Part shown: positions 24,555-35,383 of the stretch, piece by piece
Position numbering within the stretch: position 1 is the stretch's first letter
Layout of the letters: every line of letters starts with the position of its first letter
Assembly: GCA_964643325.1 (NCBI GenBank)
Contig: CAZXSE010000001.1
Location: 100,798 to 164,797 of the forward strand
Length of the DNA: 64,000 bases
DNA from: Fredricksoniimonas sp964643325
GTDB taxonomy: Bacteria; Omnitrophota; Gorgyraeia; Zapsychrales; Fredricksoniimonadaceae
Reading direction: 5' to 3'
Position numbers and translations under genes: made by a program
The notes under the pieces: generated by a model
Databases searched by the model: none
The model's input: the letters and a program-made list of their open reading frames with translations, nothing else
What the model was told of the DNA's origin: nothing

Positions 24555-26207
24555 TTATTTAAATACCGCGCCGGTCGAGGCCGATGTTACAAGCCGGGCG
24601 TAACGGCCCAGATAGCCTGTCTTTTCTTTAGGCGGCATAAGGGTTTGCGTCTTTCTACGCTGAGCGATCTCCGCTTCGCTCAGTTTTACATTAACCGACT
24701 TCCCGGGAATATTGATCTCGATCTGGTCGCCATCATTAATATAGGCGATCAAGCCCCCAGCCGCGGCTTCCGGAGAAATATGGCCGATACAAGGCCCGCG
24801 CGTACCCCCTGAAAAGCGCCCATCTGTAATGAGCGCAACGTGTTTGTTCAAGCCCATGCCCACAATGGCCGATGTGGGTGAAAGCATCTCGCGCATGCCC
24901 GGCCCGCCTGCCGGACCTTCATAACGGATGACCACCACATCACCTTTCACGATCTTGCCGCCCAAAATAGCTGCCATGGCATCTTCTTCGGAATTGAACA
25001 CGCGCGCAGCGCCTGTAAAACACAGCATGTCCGTTTCCACCGCAGCCTGCTTCACGATGGCGCCTTCCACGGCGAGATTGCCGTAAAGCACCGCGATGCC
25101 GCCCTCCTTGTGTTCAGGGGTGTCCGGCGATTTGATGACCTCGGGGTCATAATACTTAACACTGCTCATGATCTCATGGGTGCTGCGGCCGCTAACCGTG
25201 ATAACATCCTGGATCCTGTTGCCAAGCATGCGCATGACCGCAGGAATACCGCCCGCATGATGCAGGTCTTCCATATACCACTTGCCCGCAGGGTTCATGC
25301 TGCACAAATGCGGGGTTTCCTTGCTGATCCGGTCAAAGTCCTTCAGGCCGAGCGGCACGCCCGCCTCATGGGCAATAGCCATCAGGTGAAGCACCGTATT
25401 GGAAGAACCGCCGAGCGCCATGTCCGCGCGGATGGCATTCTCAATGGACTTCATGGTCACAAGATCGCGCGGCTTGATGTCCTTCTTGGCCAGATCCACA
25501 ATGCGCTGGCCGCTCTCATAAGCAATGCGCTGTTTTCCCGCCGCGACCGCCATCATCGTGGCGCACAAAGGCAGCGACAGCCCCATGGCTTCGCACAGGC
25601 ACGCCATGGTATTGGCCGTGTACATGCCCTGGCACGAACCGCACCCCGGGCACGCTTCCACTTCGAGCGCCTTGAGATCTTCCGCCGTGACCTCGCCTCT
25701 CTTGAGCTTTCCGACGGATTCAAATGTATCCGAGATCAGATTCAGTCGCCGCCCGGCGTGCCGGCCCGCCATCATCGGCCCCGCGGTCACGACCACCGAC
25801 GGAACATTCAGCCGCAACGCGCCCATCAGCATGCCGGGCGTGATCTTGTCGCAATTGGTCAGCAGGATAAGCCCGTCGAACGCATTCGCGCCCGCCACGG
25901 ACTCAACAACATCCGCGATCAGTTCGCGCGACGGCAGGGAATAGCCCATGCCCTTGTGCCCCATGGCGATCCCGTCGCAAAGGCCGGGCACGCCGAAAAT
26001 AAAAGGCGTTCCGCCGGCGTTCTCGATGCCGCGCTCGATATAACGCTCGAGCGTCCTCATGCCCGTATGCCCGGGGATCGCATCCGTGAACGACGAGGCA
26101 ATGCCGATAAAGGGCCGGTCCATGTGGGAGGCGTGAAGCCCTGTCCCGTACAGCAGCGCCCGGTTGGGCATCCTCTCCTGGCCTTTTTTAATTCTGTCTG
26201 AACGCAT
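24555..26207 (-). CDS. ilvD: Dihydroxy-acid dehydratase
   Basis: 550 aa, full length. Converts 2,3-dihydroxy-isovalerate (or -3-methylvalerate) to the 2-keto acid in branched-chain amino acid synthesis. Fe-S ligands are visible in NCDKITPGM (near 122) and ACPGCGSCQGMYTANTM (near 192); GGTRGPCIGHISPEA lies in the C-terminal domain. ATG at 26207 follows GGAAGGTGAGCG. Three nt separate it from the upstream Spy-like gene; likely the last gene of the glnS operon. Confidence 0.97.
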   Translation of the reverse strand: MRSDRIKKGQERMPNRALLYGTGLHASHMDRPFIGIASSFTDAIPGHTGMRTLERYIERGIENAGGTPFIFGVPGLCDGIAMGHKGMGYSLPSRELIADVVESVAGANAFDGLILLTNCDKITPGMLMGALRLNVPSVVVTAGPMMAGRHAGRRLNLISDTFESVGKLKRGEVTAEDLKALEVEACPGCGSCQGMYTANTMACLCEAMGLSLPLCATMMAVAAGKQRIAYESGQRIVDLAKKDIKPRDLVTMKSIENAIRADMALGGSSNTVLHLMAIAHEAGVPLGLKDFDRISKETPHLCSMNPAGKWYMEDLHHAGGIPAVMRMLGNRIQDVITVSGRSTHEIMSSVKYYDPEVIKSPDTPEHKEGGIAVLYGNLAVEGAIVKQAAVETDMLCFTGAARVFNSEEDAMAAILGGKIVKGDVVVIRYEGPAGGPGMREMLSPTSAIVGMGLNKHVALITDGRFSGGTRGPCIGHISPEAAAGGLIAYINDGDQIEINIPGKSVNVKLSEAEIAQRRKTQTLMPPKEKTGYLGRYARLVTSASTGAVFK

Positions 26208-26210
26208 CGC

Positions 26211-26723
26211 TCACCTTCCTTTGCCCGTAGTGGTTGTGCCGGCGGACTTTTTCGCCGTTGATTTCTTTGTTGTTATTTTCTTCCCTTTCTTCAGGGATTT
26301 CTTCGTTGATGCCTTCTTGCGCGCTTTTTCCAGGCGCGCCTTGATCGTCTTGATCTGCTCGGGTGTATAGATCTCGCGCAGTTTGAACACCACATCCACG
26401 CGATTGTCCAGCAGCTGCCCCTGCAAGAGCTTGATCTCGGCGGCAACCGCGTCAACCTTGGCGCGGTCCATTGCCTCGGCGTCAAGCCCCTGGCGCAGGG
26501 CCTCGTTCTTCGCGTTCAGGTCGCGCCGGATCACCTGCTGGCGCGCCTTAAAATCATCCCGGACCGTCCTGAGCTTTGCTTTCTGCTCGGCTGTCAGCCC
26601 CAACCCCTCTTCAAGGCTGGCCTGGACCGACTCGATCGCGGCCGTCTTCTCGGCTGCTGCTGCGTTGCCAGCCGCTATCCCCACGGCTACTGCCACCATC
26701 ATGATCCATCGTAACACCTTCAT
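26211..26723 (-). CDS. Spy/CpxP-like periplasmic protein with a lysine-rich tail
   Basis: 170 aa. Signal peptide MKVLRWIMMVAVAVGIAAGNAAAA, then a helical core with LTAEQKAKLRTVRDDF and IYTPEQIKTIKARLEK, which resemble the paired LTxxQ motifs of Spy/CpxP chaperones. The last ~40 residues are almost only K, T, S, G (KKASTKKSLKKGKK), an unusual basic tail that could bind anionic surfaces or polymers. GGAGG precedes the ATG at 26723. The upstream open frame to 26819 would mask the signal peptide. Confidence 0.75.
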   Translation of the reverse strand: MKVLRWIMMVAVAVGIAAGNAAAAEKTAAIESVQASLEEGLGLTAEQKAKLRTVRDDFKARQQVIRRDLNAKNEALRQGLDAEAMDRAKVDAVAAEIKLLQGQLLDNRVDVVFKLREIYTPEQIKTIKARLEKARKKASTKKSLKKGKKITTKKSTAKKSAGTTTTGKGR

Positions 26724-26755
26724 AAATTCCTCCATTCTAAAGAACCACTCCGTCC

Positions 26756-27772
26756 TTATCTCCAAAAAATAACGATCGCGTACACCGCGTAAAAAACCCC
26801 GCCCAGCATCATGACCCATGGCGCTATCCTGCGATGCGCGGTCACGGTATAAAGAACGATCCCCGCCGAAACAAGCGCCAGGACCGCCGAGACCAGCGCC
26901 ATGCCCTCGACCTTCCAGGGCGTGAACAACAGCCCCACGCTCACCGGGAATGTGGACTGAAAGACCATGGCCCCTGACATATTTCCGACGGCCAACGCGT
27001 CTTTTCCCTTGAGCGTCCAGGTCACGCTGTTGAATTTTTCGGGCAATTCAGTGGCGATGGGCGCGACCAGCAGCGCGAACAAAAGCGGGCTCATGCCGCA
27101 TGCGATAGAGACCACCGCAAGGTTCTTCACAAAAATATGCGCGCCCGTGATCATGAGCGTCAACGCCAGCGCGACCTGCGCCCACGCCCAGAATACATGC
27201 GCTTCGTCTTCCCGGACCCAGCCCCAGCGCGCCGGAAGCCTGAGCAGATGCAGGCCTTCAAAATGCTCCATGGCCGCGCTTTCACCGGCAATGGTCCTGA
27301 ACACATAAAAAATATACCCGGCGAACAGCACGAATGCGAGCGGCTTTGCCACCACATGCCCAAAAATGATCGGCAGAAAGACCGCCGCTGAATACAACAC
27401 CAGAAAAAATGTCAGATCGCGCTTGAGGGTCTTATGTTCCGCACGAACCTCACAGCTTCGTCCGCCCCGGCGGCACGCGACGACCGCGCTCGCGCCTACG
27501 AGAAAGAACCCGATGGTCGAAAGCATGAACGGCGCGCCCAGGATGGCGCCCACGCCGATCTCTTTGGATGATGCGCCCGTGTGCGCAAAAATAGCCACCA
27601 TGGGCAGGATCGTTTCCGGCAAGGCGGTCCCCACCGCGGCCAGGATGCTGCCCACGACCGCCTGGGAAAAAGACATCCGGCGCCCGACCATTTCAATGCC
27701 ATTGGTGAATCCCTCGGCAGCCAAAAGGATCATGCCCAGACTAATGATCAAAAAAACAACAGCTTCCAGCAC
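26756..27772 (-). CDS. Sodium/calcium exchanger family membrane antiporter
   Basis: 338 aa, about ten membrane segments. Both NCX alpha-repeats are present: GTALPETILP at residues 48-57 and VAPIATELPEKFNSVTWTLKG at 237-256, each with the ion-binding Glu. Likely exports Ca2+ (or another divalent cation) against Na+ or H+. Starts with GTG at 27772 after AAAGGGAG. It lies 16 nt after a CBS/CorC-domain gene, so two divalent-cation genes are co-transcribed. Confidence 0.9.
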   Translation of the reverse strand: MLEAVVFLIISLGMILLAAEGFTNGIEMVGRRMSFSQAVVGSILAAVGTALPETILPMVAIFAHTGASSKEIGVGAILGAPFMLSTIGFFLVGASAVVACRRGGRSCEVRAEHKTLKRDLTFFLVLYSAAVFLPIIFGHVVAKPLAFVLFAGYIFYVFRTIAGESAAMEHFEGLHLLRLPARWGWVREDEAHVFWAWAQVALALTLMITGAHIFVKNLAVVSIACGMSPLLFALLVAPIATELPEKFNSVTWTLKGKDALAVGNMSGAMVFQSTFPVSVGLLFTPWKVEGMALVSAVLALVSAGIVLYTVTAHRRIAPWVMMLGGVFYAVYAIVIFWR

Positions 27773-27788
27773 GGCGCTCCCTTTCTGT

Positions 27789-29086
27789 TCACGCGGCCAG
27801 CGACACCGCGGCCTCGCCTACCTTACGACGGCGCAATTTCCTGACAACAACAACCAGCCCTTCGGCCTTGAGCGTTTCACCGCCCTCAAAAACGCCCTCC
27901 TTGTGCCGGGCACACCAGTCCGTGAACCGCATGCCATCCTCAGCCTCAGGCGCCAGCCGACGGCCAGCCACCTTAGCCAGCGCCCCCATGGTCGCCCCGC
28001 CGCCCACGATCCAGCCGCCTGCGTATTCATGGATATGCGAAGGAAATCTGTCAAATTCATCTTCGATGTCGCCTACCAGTTCTTCGATGATATCTTCCTG
28101 CGTCAGCATGCCCACCATGCTCTTGTCCTTCGCAGCCACCAGCATGATATGGAGATTGCCCTGGATCATGGTCTCCAGCGCTGACGAGATCGAAGCATCC
28201 CACTCCACCGTTCTGATCGGACGGACGATCCCTTTGACCGTCGGGTCCGCGGGATTAAGCTTGAGCGCGGCCATGATGTCCTTGAAATTGATATATCCCA
28301 GGATCGTCTGGCGATCGTTCTCGGCGGCGCAAACCGGAAAGCGTGTGTGCATGTCCATGTGCGCGCGGATCAGCGCCTCGGACAATGTTGCCGTAACAGC
28401 GATCATGCACATATCAGAGACCGGGATCATGATCTCGCGCACCTTGCGCGTGGCGAACTGCGCAGCCGAGACCACGATCTTTTCCTCGCGCGCGCCGATC
28501 AGCCGGGATGTGCGCGCCATAGCCGCGGCGGCCTGAAGTTCGTGCAAATGAGCGTTCTCCTCGCCCAGGCCTCCCACTTTGAACAACCGGGCGATCACCC
28601 ATTTCACGATCGCCTCAAAAGAATGCACGAGAGGCCCCGCCACCCAGAAAAGCCCTTTCATGAACGGCGAAAGCGCCAGGCACACGCGCTCGCGCGCATT
28701 GAGCGCGATCATCTTGGGCACCAGTTCAGCAAAAACGATCGTTAAAGCGCTTAAAGGAATGACAAGAAAGACAATGGAAACGATGCTGGCCAGCGTCGGG
28801 CCAAAACCAAAATGCGCCATAAGATACGGCGTGCACAGGTCCGCGACGCTTAAGCCCCCCGTTGCCGCCGCGATCGCGCCAAAAAGCGTGATCCCCATCT
28901 GGATCACGGCCAGGCTCGCCTCGATGTGATGCTTCATGAACGCGGCGTCAGCTGCGCCCTTGACCTTGCGGCCCTCAAGCACATGCAGCCGGGCGCGCGA
29001 GACCGATGCCAGCGCCATTTCATACGCGGCAAAGATACCGTTAAAGACCAGCATCACAAAGATCACGATCAGGGCGAACACCATGG

Positions 29087-29090
<4 letters not shown>
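27789..29090 (-). CDS. CNNM/CorC-type membrane protein with CBS pair (HlyC family)
   Basis: 433 aa. N-terminal DUF21/CNNM transmembrane domain (residues ~1-185, three to four segments), then a CBS pair (~205-335; RFPVCAAENDRQTILGYINFKDI and TMIQGNLHIMLVAAKDKSMVGMLTQEDIIEELVGDIEDEF), then a C-terminal CorC_HlyC domain (GGWIVGGGATM...RFTDWCARHKEG). Family members are linked to Mg2+ or other cation efflux. The older name hemolysin is misleading. ATG is in an ATGA overlap with glnS. Confidence 0.93.
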
Positions 29091-30811
<1,721 letters not shown>

Positions 30812-30854
30812 GCACAGTCCTTCCCCATAAAAAAAGTATAATTTAGATTAGACT

Positions 30855-30882
30855 ATTATAGGAATTCGCGAGGAAATAGCAA
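30855..30882 (-). promoter_or_regulatory. Promoter of the glnS operon
   Basis: Minus-strand TTGCTA (30882-30877), 16-nt spacer, TATAAT (30860-30855), within the 89-nt gap between crcB and glnS. A start near 30848 gives a leader of about 37 nt, too short for a T-box. Confidence 0.7.
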
Positions 30883-30900
30883 AGAAAAACGGGGATGCTC

Positions 30901-31275
30901 TTAAAACAACTCCGCAACGGCGGCGCCAAGCTTGAAAGCAATGAACCCGGCCACCAGGCTGATCATGATATTGCCGAACGCATGCAGGAATTGCTGGGCC
31001 TTTAACAATTGCGATGTTTCCAGGATCAAAGAAGAGAATGTCGTGAATGCGGCGCAGAACCCTGCGATCAAAAGCATGCGGTGGTTGGGGTTGAGCAGAA
31101 ATTTCTTATCAAGAATAACATCCAGGAAACCAATAGCGCAGCACCCGGCAACATTGACCGCGATCGTTCCCCATGGGAAAGCTGTCCCCAGCCGCTGGGA
31201 TACTGCGGCGGCCAAAGCATACCTGGCAACCGTGCCCACACCTCCACCTGCGATCAACAGGATCCATTTCCCCAT
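30901..31275 (-). CDS. crcB: Fluoride exporter CrcB/Fluc
   Basis: 124 aa, four membrane helices, the usual Fluc length. Signature pieces: GGGVGTVARYAL, WGTIAVNVAGCCAIGFL (pore Asn) and GFCAAFTTFSSLILE, the TTFSS phenylalanine motif. It exports cytoplasmic F-. The normally glycine-rich GGLTTFS segment is AAFTTFS here. GAAAGG precedes ATG. It follows the UDP-sugar dehydrogenase by 28 nt, so it is probably read with the polysaccharide genes; the gap is too short for a fluoride riboswitch. Confidence 0.93.
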   Translation of the reverse strand: MGKWILLIAGGGVGTVARYALAAAVSQRLGTAFPWGTIAVNVAGCCAIGFLDVILDKKFLLNPNHRMLLIAGFCAAFTTFSSLILETSQLLKAQQFLHAFGNIMISLVAGFIAFKLGAAVAELF

Positions 31276-31303
31276 ATCAAACCTTTCCCGATAAGAATAA
31301 GAA

Positions 31304-32605
31304 CTACAAGATGTCTATGTTCTTTGACTTTGTCCCTTTATAAACATTGCGCGCGTCGAAGATCAATTGCGCATGGCGGGCGATCAGCGCGTAATTCACG
31401 CGTGTATGGTCCACTGCAATGATGACCGCGTCATACTTCCTGATGTTCGCCGGCGTGACCGGCGCGGAATCCATCTTAAGCCCCTCGATGTTTAGATACG
31501 GCACAAAAGGATCCGTATAATCCGCCCCCTTGCACTGACCCTTCAATAATTCCAGAAGACGCAGCGGCGGTGACTTACGCAGATCTTTGACATCCTTCTT
31601 ATACGTCACGCCAATGACGAGGATGCGGGCTTGGGAAAGTTTCTTTTTCCTGGCCTTAAGCAGTGCTTCAACGCGGCTGATGGCATACGCCGGCATATTA
31701 TGGTTCAGATCCGCGGCCAAACGGATGAACTTGGAACTGAACCCGTATTTTTTAGCTTTCCAGTAAAGATACAGCGGGTCCTCGGGGATACAATGCCCGC
31801 CCACGCCAAGCCCGGGATAGAACGGCATGAACCCGAACGGTTTTGTTTTGGCCGCGTCGATCACTTCCCAAATATTGATGCCGAATTTCTGGCACATGAT
31901 GGCAGCTTCATTGATCCAGCCGATGTTCACGATACGGAACGTGTTCTCGATGAGCTTGGTCATCTCCGCGGCCTTGGGCGATGAGACCGGATGAATGATC
32001 TTGATGATCTTGCCGTAAAGCGCGACGGTCAGCTGCGTGCACTTCGGCGTCAGGCCGCCGACGACCTTGGGAATGGCCGTAACCTTATATTGCTTATTAC
32101 CCGGGTCAATGCGTTCGGGTGAGAATGCCAGATGAAAATCCCTGCCCGCCCTGAAACCATTCTTTTCCAGGATGGGCTGGATCAATTCTTCCGTTGTGCC
32201 CGGATAGGTGGTGCTTTCCAGGACGACGAGCGCCCCCTTGTGCATATGCCGCGCCACGCTCGCGCAAGCGCTCGTCATGAACGAGACGTCCGGCGTATAG
32301 CGCTTCTTGATGGGCGTTGGTACGCACAGGATGATGGCATCCGCATCCCTGATGGCCGAAAAATCCATGGTCGCCATGAACTTCTTGCGGCGCGTAACGG
32401 CCATGATCTCGCTGTCTTTCACGTCGAGGATATAACTTTTACCCTTGTTCAGTTTATCGATCCGGTGCGCGGCCACATCGACGCCGACGACCTTGTATCC
32501 TTTTTGCGCGAACGCCACTGCCAGCGGCAAGCCTACATAACCCAAGCCGACAACAGCCACTGTTGCCGTGCATGAAGAGATCTTTTTAGCGAGTGCTCTG
32601 CTCAT
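31304..32605 (-). CDS. UDP-N-acetylhexosamine 6-dehydrogenase (WbpA/WecC type)
   Basis: 433 aa. NAD-binding AVVGLGYVGLPLAVAFAQKGY at the N-terminus; the catalytic cysteine lies in GVGGHCIPEDPLYL, the form seen in UDP-GlcNAc and UDP-ManNAc dehydrogenases rather than the GGSCFPKD form of UDP-glucose dehydrogenase. It makes a UDP-HexNAc uronic acid for the polysaccharide. ATG at 32605 is preceded by GAAAGG; an open stretch to 32665 lies in the previous gene. It pairs with the 4-epimerase-like gene 14 nt upstream. Confidence 0.9.
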   Translation of the reverse strand: MSRALAKKISSCTATVAVVGLGYVGLPLAVAFAQKGYKVVGVDVAAHRIDKLNKGKSYILDVKDSEIMAVTRRKKFMATMDFSAIRDADAIILCVPTPIKKRYTPDVSFMTSACASVARHMHKGALVVLESTTYPGTTEELIQPILEKNGFRAGRDFHLAFSPERIDPGNKQYKVTAIPKVVGGLTPKCTQLTVALYGKIIKIIHPVSSPKAAEMTKLIENTFRIVNIGWINEAAIMCQKFGINIWEVIDAAKTKPFGFMPFYPGLGVGGHCIPEDPLYLYWKAKKYGFSSKFIRLAADLNHNMPAYAISRVEALLKARKKKLSQARILVIGVTYKKDVKDLRKSPPLRLLELLKGQCKGADYTDPFVPYLNIEGLKMDSAPVTPANIRKYDAVIIAVDHTRVNYALIARHAQLIFDARNVYKGTKSKNIDIL

Positions 32606-32619
32606 GATGACCTTTCCCG

Positions 32620-33588
32620 TCAAAGTTTGATTGCGGCCATCAGCTTTTTGTTGGCCTTGTACCACGCCGCGGTCCGCGCCACGCCCTGCGCCAGGCCGAC
32701 CTTCGGCGACCAGGACAAAAGTTTCTTCGCTGTTTTAATATCCGCCCAGGTCGCCTTCATATCCGTTTTATGGAAAGCATATTGCCGGATATTGGCTTTT
32801 TTGCCAAGCGCTTTTTCGATCAAATGAATGAGCGCATTGATATCATGCGGGCTGTTGCCGCCGAGATTGACGACCCTGTACCCGACTTTCTTGAGCGCCT
32901 TAACCGTTCCCGCGGCAATATCATCCACATAGGTAAAATCGCGGCTCTGGCTCCCGTCGCCAAAAAGCTCCAGGGGCTTGCCCTCATCGATCCATTTCAT
33001 GAAACGGAACACGCTCATGTCCGGCCTGCCCGCCGGGCCGTATACCGTGAAATATCGCAACACGGTCACATCAATGCCGTAAAGATAATGATACGTGTAC
33101 GCCATGACCTCGGCCGCTTTCTTGCTCGCCGCATAAGGCGAGATCGGCGTATTGACCGGCAAGCTTTCCTTGAACGGCATCTTCTGCCCGGCATACAACG
33201 ACGAGGTTGAGGCCAAAACGAATTTCTTCACGCCATAGGCGCGGCACATTTCCAGAAGATTGAGTGTGCCCATGCCATTGGTCGTCATATACACCTGCGG
33301 ATTCTGCATGCTGTAACGCACGCCCGCGCGCGCGGCCAGGTTCATGACCGCGCTGAATTTATGTTTCTTGAAGATCTTTGCCAGCGACGAAGCACTCTCA
33401 ATGTCGCATTTATAAAATGTGAAACTCTTGTGTGCTTGCAGTTCTTTCAGGCGCAAGGCCTTCATGCGCACATCGTAATAATCATTCATGTTGTCCAGGC
33501 CGACAACATGATAGCCCTGCTTCAAAAGAAGTTTTCCCGTGCAGCTGCCGATAAAGCCCGCAACACCGGTCAACAAGATCGTTCTCAT
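32620..33588 (-). CDS. NAD-dependent nucleotide-sugar epimerase (UDP-uronate 4-epimerase type)
   Basis: 322 aa extended SDR. GVAGFIGSCTGKLLLKQGY binds NAD; the catalytic triad is Ser in STSSLYAG and Tyr/Lys in YAASKKAAEV. The GLDNMNDYYDVRMKALRL stretch resembles UDP-glucuronate or UDP-GlcNAc(A) 4-epimerases (CapI/WbpP). With the dehydrogenase downstream it could make UDP-GalNAcA- or GalA-like donors. Its ATG overlaps the end of a foldback element in the 119-nt gap upstream. Confidence 0.88.
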   Translation of the reverse strand: MRTILLTGVAGFIGSCTGKLLLKQGYHVVGLDNMNDYYDVRMKALRLKELQAHKSFTFYKCDIESASSLAKIFKKHKFSAVMNLAARAGVRYSMQNPQVYMTTNGMGTLNLLEMCRAYGVKKFVLASTSSLYAGQKMPFKESLPVNTPISPYAASKKAAEVMAYTYHYLYGIDVTVLRYFTVYGPAGRPDMSVFRFMKWIDEGKPLELFGDGSQSRDFTYVDDIAAGTVKALKKVGYRVVNLGGNSPHDINALIHLIEKALGKKANIRQYAFHKTDMKATWADIKTAKKLLSWSPKVGLAQGVARTAAWYKANKKLMAAIKL

Positions 33589-33704
33589 TTCCCCTCCCCC
33601 TGCCCCCCTCCCACAAGGGGAGGGGGATCTTCATTCGCCCCCTCCAACAAAGGAAGGAGGATATTCTCTATACCCCCGTCCCACGCTTCGCGGGGAGGGG
33701 AAAT
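33587..33704. repeat. 118-bp C/G-rich foldback element with three internal hairpins
   Basis: A perfect 13-nt terminal inverted repeat, ATTTCCCCTCCCC (33587-33599) and GGGGAGGGGAAAT (33692-33704), encloses three similar hairpins: CCCCCTCCC/GGGGAGGGGG (33603-33626), CCCCCTCC/GGAAGGAGG (33638-33660) and CCCCCGTCCC/CGGGGAGGGG (33673-33700). The left end overlaps the epimerase start codon. It resembles dispersed intergenic repeats of the CCCCTCCC...GGGAGGGG kind. No gene is seen in it. Confidence 0.75.
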
Positions 33705-33707
33705 CAA

Positions 33708-34748
33708 TTACAACTGAATTACTGTCCTAAAAGATCGGACAATATGTTTTGCTTGGGCGTTGGTCAACGACGGGTAGATCGGCAAAGATACACTATCTTT
33801 CATCAACCACTCTGACATCGGAAAACCTTTCAGGCCCAAATATTGATGCAGCGGCTTAAAAAGCGGGCGCTCGCAACACACGCCATGTTTTTTCATCGCC
33901 GCAATGACCTTTGCCGCCCGGCCAGGCACCTGCACCACATACCGGTAATGAACAGAACTGGACCGCGGGTCCTTTGCGGACAGCATGACCGGCAACCCTT
34001 TAAGCTGTGCGTCATAGAACCCGGCCAGGTCCCGCCGGCGCGCGATAAAAGCATCAAGCTGTTTCAGCTGGGCGCGGCCAAGTGCGGCCTGAATATCCGT
34101 CATTTTATAATTGAACCGCACCTGATACGCCGGCTTATGATCGTACGTCAAAAGGTCGCGCACGCGCGCCATGGCCTTGCGGTCAGCTGATGCCACCATG
34201 CCGCCCTCACCGGTCGTCATCATTTTGGTGGCATAAAAAGAAAAAATACTGACCTTGCCCCATGCCCCGACGAACTTTTTATTATAACGCGCGCCAACGG
34301 CCTGCGCGCAATCTTCAATGACCGGCACGCCAAGTTTTATCAACGCCTTCATGTCCGCCGGCACGCCGAACATATGCGCCGCAATAATTGCCTTTGTCCG
34401 GCGTGTCAATTTTGCCTTCGCGCTCGCAACGGAAATATTACCGTCCTCATTCACATCCGCAAGGACAGCCTTAGCCCTGACGTAACAAACCGCGTTCAAT
34501 AAAGCCGTACACACATGCGTCGGAATAATAACCTCATCGCCCGGCCCGACACCCAGCCCCAGGAGCGCCAGATGAAGCGCCGCTGTCCCCGAAGAAACAG
34601 CCGCAGCCTGTTGCAGGCCGAACTTGCGGGCAAATTCTTTTTCAAACGCCGCGACTTGCGGTCCCATGGAAACCTGGCCGCAGGCAAGCGGCGCAGCAAC
34701 GGCAGCCATATTCTGATGATCGATCGTAGGACGGGAATGCGGGATCAT
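33708..34748 (-). CDS. DegT/DnrJ/EryC1/StrS-family sugar aminotransferase
   Basis: 346 aa fold-type I PLP enzyme. GTAALHLALLGLGVGPGDEVI (54-74), Asp146 in VIEDCAQAVGA, and the PLP lysine K175 in FYATKMMTTGEGG. It transaminates a keto-sugar nucleotide to an amino sugar. A PIG-L deacetylase gene overlaps it by ATGA, so sugar amination and N-deacetylation may act together. The downstream neighbour is a UDP-sugar epimerase. Confidence 0.92.
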   Translation of the reverse strand: MIPHSRPTIDHQNMAAVAAPLACGQVSMGPQVAAFEKEFARKFGLQQAAAVSSGTAALHLALLGLGVGPGDEVIIPTHVCTALLNAVCYVRAKAVLADVNEDGNISVASAKAKLTRRTKAIIAAHMFGVPADMKALIKLGVPVIEDCAQAVGARYNKKFVGAWGKVSIFSFYATKMMTTGEGGMVASADRKAMARVRDLLTYDHKPAYQVRFNYKMTDIQAALGRAQLKQLDAFIARRRDLAGFYDAQLKGLPVMLSAKDPRSSSVHYRYVVQVPGRAAKVIAAMKKHGVCCERPLFKPLHQYLGLKGFPMSEWLMKDSVSLPIYPSLTNAQAKHIVRSFRTVIQL

Positions 34749-35371
34749 CGATCAATAACTTTCAAATAGCGCAATGGTTTGAAACCTTCCGCGTAACGGA
34801 CCTTGCCCTGAAAACCCCGGAAATGCGCGACCGCCCGCACGCTCTCGAGCATATCAAGCCCGCTACGCACCGCGCTCGCGCGGCTGATCTGCGATGAGTG
34901 GCATTTGATGACCGCGATCTTCTCCTCAAGGACATCACCGATATCAACAAAGATCTCGGGATTAAAATCCTGGGATGTGTAATCCTCGTAGAACAATACC
35001 CGCGGGCTGTAGCGCGTGGCCGAGATCGCGGCTTTCGCGAGCGCCCGGTGATCCTGGTGCGAATCATTACCGTAATTAACATACACCTCATCGGGTTTGA
35101 CCTCGGCGCAAACGCCCTCGATCAACGCGACCATCTCACGATCGACGCTGAATTCCGTGTCCGTGCAGCCGCCCCAAAAGATCCGCTTGACGCCGAGCCG
35201 CCTGGCCGCCTCTTCCTGTTCCGCGACCCGCAGCGCCGCATCACCACCCTGGCTGCCTTCGCTCATGATCAGATAAAAGACCTGGTGCCCGGCGCGCACA
35301 TGGCAGAGCAGCGTTCCGGCGCAGCCAAGCTCGATATCATCCGGATGCGCTCCAATGGCAAGAATGTTCAT
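34745..35371 (-). CDS. PIG-L/LmbE-family N-acetyl sugar deacetylase
   Basis: 208 aa. Zinc-site motifs: GAHPDDIELGCAG (His, Asp-Asp) at the N-terminus and NDSHQDHRALAKAA in the middle. Family members remove acetyl groups from GlcNAc-containing small molecules or lipids. No signal peptide. It is translationally coupled to the DegT aminotransferase gene. Together with WbqC upstream this is a common set in O-antigen loci. Confidence 0.9.
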   Translation of the reverse strand: MNILAIGAHPDDIELGCAGTLLCHVRAGHQVFYLIMSEGSQGGDAALRVAEQEEAARRLGVKRIFWGGCTDTEFSVDREMVALIEGVCAEVKPDEVYVNYGNDSHQDHRALAKAAISATRYSPRVLFYEDYTSQDFNPEIFVDIGDVLEEKIAVIKCHSSQISRASAVRSGLDMLESVRAVAHFRGFQGKVRYAEGFKPLRYLKVIDR

Positions 35372-35383
35372 TCATCCCTCCTG

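Noticed and set aside
30812..30900. T-box leader for glnS
   Set aside because: The promoter leaves a leader of about 37 nt, with no room for specifier stem or antiterminator.
31276..31303. Fluoride riboswitch in front of crcB
   Set aside because: Only 28 nt separate crcB from the preceding gene, too short for the motif; no match seen.
33589..33707. CRISPR-like array of G/C-rich units
   Set aside because: Three imperfect hairpin units of unequal sequence with short unequal spacers and no cas genes; a foldback repeat explains it better.
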